Assembly (NCBI RefSeq): GCF_003002815.1
Contig: NZ_PVTF01000020.1
Coordinates: 62,001 to 126,000, forward strand
DNA: 64,000 bases
Direction: 5' to 3'
Origin: Umezawaea tangerina
GTDB taxonomy: Bacteria; Actinomycetota; Actinomycetes; Mycobacteriales; Pseudonocardiaceae
The translations under genes were made by a program, and so were the position numbers. Shown piece by piece: positions 61,112-64,000 of this stretch. The notes under the pieces were generated by a model. That model was not told the origin of the DNA. It saw only the letters and a list, made by a program, of their open reading frames with translations, and made no database searches. The stretch's first letter is position 1, and every line of letters starts with the position of its first letter.

Positions 61112-62515
61112 ATGGGTGATCACCGCTGGCGCGGGTATACCCACGAAGAGCTGCACAAGATGATCAACGCCGGTCCCGGCGTGTCCGCGTCGATCCCGCT
61201 CGAGGACAAGTGGGCGTCGCTCTCGGACACCCTGAGCCGGATCGACGCGTCCATCCACGAAGGACTCGAGAAGGTCGGGGCCGGCTGGGAAGGCGCCTCG
61301 GCCGAGGCCGCGACGGGCGCGCTGTCGCCGTTGTCGCAGTGGGCCGCGGACGCGGGCCAGGGCTCGGACACGATGAAGGTCTCCGCGCAGCTGCAGGGCG
61401 ACTACATCGCGGACGCTCGCAAGGAGATGCCGGAACCGGTGGCGGTGACGACCGAGGCACCGTCCACAGCGGACAAGGTGCTCGGCGCGCTGGCCGGCCC
61501 GGTCGGCATGATGCACGTGATCGACCAGCAGCGCGACCACGAGGCCCAGGAGGCCGCTCAGGAGAACGCTGAGCAGAAGGCCATCACGGTCATGAACAAC
61601 TACCAGTCGAGCAGCGAGTGGAACAGCGGCACGCTGGGCCAGTTCGTCCCGCCGCCGCAGGTGGTCATCGACACCCCGCCGCCGGGTGGCGCCGGGTCGT
61701 ACAACAGCTCCAGCGCGAACTACACGAGCGCCGACTCCTCGACCTACACGCCGAACGGCGGCAACGGCGGCGGTGGCACGACGAGCACGTCGTCGGCCGC
61801 GGCCCCGGTGCTGCCGCCCGCGCAGGTCAACCCGCCGCCGGTCTTCACCGGTGGTGGCGGTGGTGGCGGTGGCACGACGAACCCGTCGTGGACGCCCCCG
61901 CCGTCCGGTCCGCCGGTGCAGCCGCCGGTGAACCTCCCGCAGCCCACGCCTCCCAGGGCGCCGGTGCCCCCGCCCGTCGGCTTCCCGCCGCCGGGCAGCG
62001 GTCCGGTCCGCCCGCCGGTCACCGGTCCCGGCCGCGGCCCCGTGCCGCCCGGCAGGGCCCCGGTCCCGCCCGGCGGTCTCCGCCCCGGTCCGAACCCGGC
62101 CGGTGGCCCCGGCGTCGCCGGTCGTCCCGGCGGCCAGGGCGGTCTCCGTCCCGGCGCGCCCGGCGGTCCGGGTGGTGTCGGCGGCCCGAACGGCCCCGGT
62201 GCCCGCGGCGGCTTCGGCCCCGGCGGGACGCCCGGCGGCACCGGTGGTGCCAGGGGTCCCGCGGGCCAGTTCGGCCGTCCCGGCGCACCCGGCGGCTTCG
62301 GTCCCGGTGGGGCCGGTGCCGCGGGCGCGGCCGGTCGAGGCGGCCCCGGTGGCCGTCCCGGTCAGGGCGCGGGCGGCATGGGCGCCGGTCGCGGGGGCGA
62401 CGGCGAGGAGGACGTCGAGCACAAGGTCGCCGACTACCTGGTCGAGACCGAGGACGTCTTCGGTGACGAGCGGCTCGTGGCGCCGCCCGTGATCGGGGAG
62501 GCGCCGCAGCAGTGA
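61112..62515 (+). CDS. PPE-like ESX substrate (cluster 2)
   Basis: A 467-residue protein. The N-terminal 170 residues are helical, with RGYTHEELHKMINAGPG, a WXG turn (GAGWEGAS) and TGALSPLSQWAADAGQG. A Pro/Gly/Val-rich region of about 250 residues follows. The acidic end, EDVEHKVADYL, then EDVFGDERLV and VIGEAPQQ, matches the tail of the protein at 18772. No signal peptide is present. Its TGA overlaps the EspG GTG. The PPE identity is inferred from layout, partner genes and size. Confidence 0.72.
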   Translation: MGDHRWRGYTHEELHKMINAGPGVSASIPLEDKWASLSDTLSRIDASIHEGLEKVGAGWEGASAEAATGALSPLSQWAADAGQGSDTMKVSAQLQGDYIADARKEMPEPVAVTTEAPSTADKVLGALAGPVGMMHVIDQQRDHEAQEAAQENAEQKAITVMNNYQSSSEWNSGTLGQFVPPPQVVIDTPPPGGAGSYNSSSANYTSADSSTYTPNGGNGGGGTTSTSSAAAPVLPPAQVNPPPVFTGGGGGGGGTTNPSWTPPPSGPPVQPPVNLPQPTPPRAPVPPPVGFPPPGSGPVRPPVTGPGRGPVPPGRAPVPPGGLRPGPNPAGGPGVAGRPGGQGGLRPGAPGGPGGVGGPNGPGARGGFGPGGTPGGTGGARGPAGQFGRPGAPGGFGPGGAGAAGAAGRGGPGGRPGQGAGGMGAGRGGDGEEDVEHKVADYLVETEDVFGDERLVAPPVIGEAPQQ

Positions 62516-63318
62516 CGTACTTCGGGGGGCAGGCGGAGAGGGAGCCCATCTCCCTCTCCGCCGAGGAGTTCGACGTGCTGTGGGAGCACCTGAACCTGGG
62601 GCCGATGCCGTTGGTGATCAAGGTGCCGTCGCCGGGTAAGACGTCGCGCGAACGCCGTGACCTGGAGACGCGGGTCTGGCACGCGCTGGAGGCCCGCGGC
62701 CTGGGTCGACCGGTCGGCCTGCACCCCGAGCTCGACGGGCTGCTCCGGATGTTCGTCCGCCCCGAACGCGAGGTGGACGCCAGGGTCTGGGTGGGCAGGA
62801 GCGTCCGGGTGCTGGCCGTCGCGAACGGCGACTGGGGTGCCATGGCGACGCTGTCGGAGAACCGGATCACGTTGCAGCGCGTGGCGGGGTCCGGGCTGCC
62901 GACGGCGGTGCTCGGCGCGCTGCCCCAGCACCCGGCCGGGTCCGGGCACTCGGTGACCATGCCGAGCGCCGACCTGGAGGCCGCCGTCAAGGGCTCCGAC
63001 GGCTCGGAGAAGGGCCTGGAGAACTCGTTGCGCGCCCGCGGTGTCCGCGACGAGGACGCCACCACGCTGGTGAAGATGTTCACCGGCCTCGTGCACACGG
63101 GGAACTTCGGCGCGGCCGCGCGGGACAAGTACGGCAAGCGCTGCCGCCCGGACCGCGTGGTCGCGTTCTTCGACACCGAGGACGGCCGTTACCTGCAGCA
63201 ACGTCGAGCTTCGGGGGGAACCGAACCCTGGAGCACCTTCACGCCCACCGACCTGCGTAGGCTCACCTTCCAGCTGGACGAGTTGCTCGCGGAAGCCGTG
63301 CGCGACGCGAAGAGCTGA
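62512..63318 (+). CDS. EspG-family ESX chaperone (cluster 2)
   Basis: A 268-residue cytosolic EspG: SAEEFDVLWEHLNLGPMPLVIKVPSPGKTSRERRDL at the start, DARVWVGRSVRVLAVANGDWGAMATL in the strands, RPDRVVAFFDTEDGRYLQQRR and WSTFTPTDLRRL at the end. GTG overlaps the PPE-like stop (GTGA). It is closely similar in layout to the protein at 20049. It is the last gene of cluster 2, closed by the hairpin at 63329. Confidence 0.85.
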   Translation: MTYFGGQAEREPISLSAEEFDVLWEHLNLGPMPLVIKVPSPGKTSRERRDLETRVWHALEARGLGRPVGLHPELDGLLRMFVRPEREVDARVWVGRSVRVLAVANGDWGAMATLSENRITLQRVAGSGLPTAVLGALPQHPAGSGHSVTMPSADLEAAVKGSDGSEKGLENSLRARGVRDEDATTLVKMFTGLVHTGNFGAAARDKYGKRCRPDRVVAFFDTEDGRYLQQRRASGGTEPWSTFTPTDLRRLTFQLDELLAEAVRDAKS

Positions 63319-63328
63319 TGTTCGACGT

Positions 63329-63364
63329 CTCGGGCCCGTGCCGCAGGAGTGCCACGGGCCCGAG
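63329..63364 (+). terminator. Terminator of ESX cluster 2
   Basis: A perfect 12-bp stem CTCGGGCCCGTG / CACGGGCCCGAG (63329-63340 with 63353-63364) with a 12-base loop, followed by GCGTTT, 10 bases after the EspG stop. Confidence 0.75.
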
Positions 63365-63411
63365 GCGTTTCTCCGGACTGTCACGGGCCCGTCCGGCACT
63401 AATCTGGTGGT

Positions 63412-63789
63412 GTGCCGTCGAAAACCGTTGACCCCAAGGAGCTGCGCGCCGCCGTGGCCGCCGTCCTGCCCTGGTTGGCAGGCGAGGCCGAGCAGCCCGA
63501 GCGGACCGTGCTGGCCGCCGCGGTGCGGCTGAGCCTGCGGACGCTGGAGCAGATCGCGCCGGGGCGCAGCGTCGAGGTGAGGGTGCCGCCGTTCGCGGCC
63601 GTGCAGTGCGTGCCCGGCCCCCGGCACACCCGCGGCACGCCGCCGAACGTGGTGGAGACCGACCCTCGCACCTGGCTGGAGCTGGCGACCGGCCGGGTCG
63701 GCTGGGACGAGGCGCTGGCGGACGCCAAGGTCAGCGCGTCGGGGAGCAGGGCCGACCTGTCGGCCGTGCTGCCGGTGCTCCGCTTCTAG
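63412..63789 (+). CDS. Sterol-carrier-family protein
   Basis: A 125-residue SCP2-like protein: VLAAAVRLSLRTLEQIAPGRSVEVRVPPFAAVQC, then GTPPNVVETDPRTWLELATGRVGWDEALADAKVSASGSRADLS. The WLELATG-W-DAxAxxxVxASG run is the SCP2 C-terminal pattern. As I recall, a close relative sits near purF in mycobacteria, so purF may lie past this window. GTG 63412 has TAATCT (63400-63405) 6 bases upstream and is probably leaderless. It probably binds a lipid or other hydrophobic ligand. Confidence 0.8.
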   Translation: MPSKTVDPKELRAAVAAVLPWLAGEAEQPERTVLAAAVRLSLRTLEQIAPGRSVEVRVPPFAAVQCVPGPRHTRGTPPNVVETDPRTWLELATGRVGWDEALADAKVSASGSRADLSAVLPVLRF

Positions 63790-63792
63790 CTA

Positions 63793-63816
63793 GTTGATGG
63801 ATCAACCGGTTAGGTT
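63793..63816 (+). promoter_or_regulatory. Operator-like sequence before pirin gene
   Basis: GTTGATGGATCAAC (63793-63806) is a palindrome, followed by AACCGGTT (63804-63811) and TAGGTT at 63811-63816, a possible -10 seven bases before the pirin ATG. The evidence is weak. Confidence 0.3.
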
Positions 63817-63822
63817 GTCCTG

Positions 63823-64000
63823 ATGAGCAACGTGGAAGCCGGGCCCGAGGTCGTGGCCCACGAGCCGTCGGACGCGCGTTCGGGGCCGGAGCTCCTCCAG
63901 CCGCGCCTCGTCCCCCTGGGCGGTCCGCGCGCCCAGCCGGTGCGGCGGACGCTGCCGCAGCGCACCAGGTCCCTGATCGGCGCCTGGTGCTTCGCCGACC
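63823..64000 (+). CDS. Pirin family protein, 5' part only
   Basis: The first 59 residues: MSNVEAGPEVVAHEP, then VRRTLPQRTRSLIGAWCFAD, which is the opening of pirin-like proteins (the metal-binding His lies just beyond). Pirins are iron-binding bicupin proteins, some with quercetinase activity. The gene is cut by the right edge. The ATG follows the SCP gene by 33 bases. Confidence 0.72.
   Translation, partial: MSNVEAGPEVVAHEPSDARSGPELLQPRLVPLGGPRAQPVRRTLPQRTRSLIGAWCFAD

Overview
The window is very GC-rich and dense with GTG starts, 4-base (GTGA/ATGA) gene overlaps and leaderless-looking genes. Its gene content is DUF3151 beside purA, separate purS/purQ/purL, DUF3558 lipoproteins with PPE-like proteins and EspG, an actinobacterial-type cysteine leader peptide and SigE-type sigma factors. 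Together these point to the chromosome of an actinomycete of the order Pseudonocardiales (Lentzea / Saccharothrix / Actinosynnema type). The genus is inference; no rRNA or other marker is present.

Layout. 1-4.6 kb: a membrane protein cut by the left edge, a 28-residue membrane peptide, DUF3151, an FUSC-type aromatic acid exporter, a secreted HNH nuclease coupled to a small acidic protein, and a degenerate diacylglycerol-kinase-like protein, then purA. 5.9-10.1 kb: a strong terminator, a long imperfect palindrome, a leaderless leader peptide with an attenuator-like hairpin, and a sulfonate uptake and desulfonation operon (ssuC-ssuB-ssuA-ssuD). 10.1-16.3 kb: glycerophosphodiesterase, Na+/H+ antiporter, UBP zinc-finger protein, TRAP-TAXI transporter. 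16.3-17.6 kb: purD. 17.7-23.1 kb: first type VII (ESX) substrate cluster. 23.1-29.3 kb: a hairpin-rich non-coding stretch, aminotransferase, DUF1963, K+ channel, HAD hydrolase, threonine aldolase, and the first sigma / membrane-partner pair. 29.4-33.7 kb: TetR, a second sigma / membrane-partner pair, purB and a MOSC protein. 33.8-38.9 kb: lipoprotein, polar amino-acid ABC transporter, purC, an epimerase-like protein. 38.9-42.0 kb: an accessory block (733-residue membrane protein between imperfect direct repeats, and a DUF3800 protein). 42.2-45.4 kb: purSQL. 45.4-47.8 kb: three GH25 lysozyme units, one broken. 47.9-59.7 kb: aldo/keto reductase with LysR, two pentapeptide-repeat membrane proteins, a SAM methyltransferase, a PAS-GGDEF-EAL protein, an alpha/beta hydrolase, an ankyrin protein, and a glucose dehydrogenase / GH15 pair. 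59.9-63.3 kb: second ESX substrate cluster. 63.4-64 kb: a sterol-carrier-like protein and the start of a pirin.

How it fits together. Purine biosynthesis (purA, D, B, C, S, Q, L) is scattered through the window and interleaved with transport and envelope genes. purB, purC and purD share a -10-like hexamer 7-8 nt before a GTG start and look leaderless. Both ESX clusters carry a lipoprotein, a PE-like partner, a PPE-like protein ending in the same acidic VFGD(D/E)R...VIGE tail, and EspG chaperones. The first also carries a WXG-lytic transglycosylase fusion. No secretion apparatus (EccB/C/D/E, MycP) is seen, so it must be encoded elsewhere. The observations most worth following are the cysteine-type attenuator before the sulfonate operon, the paired ESX clusters with their shared tail, and the GH25 array in which one unit lies directly behind an in-frame stop and has lost its catalytic Glu. 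I saw no tRNA, rRNA, CRISPR array, transposase or integrase.
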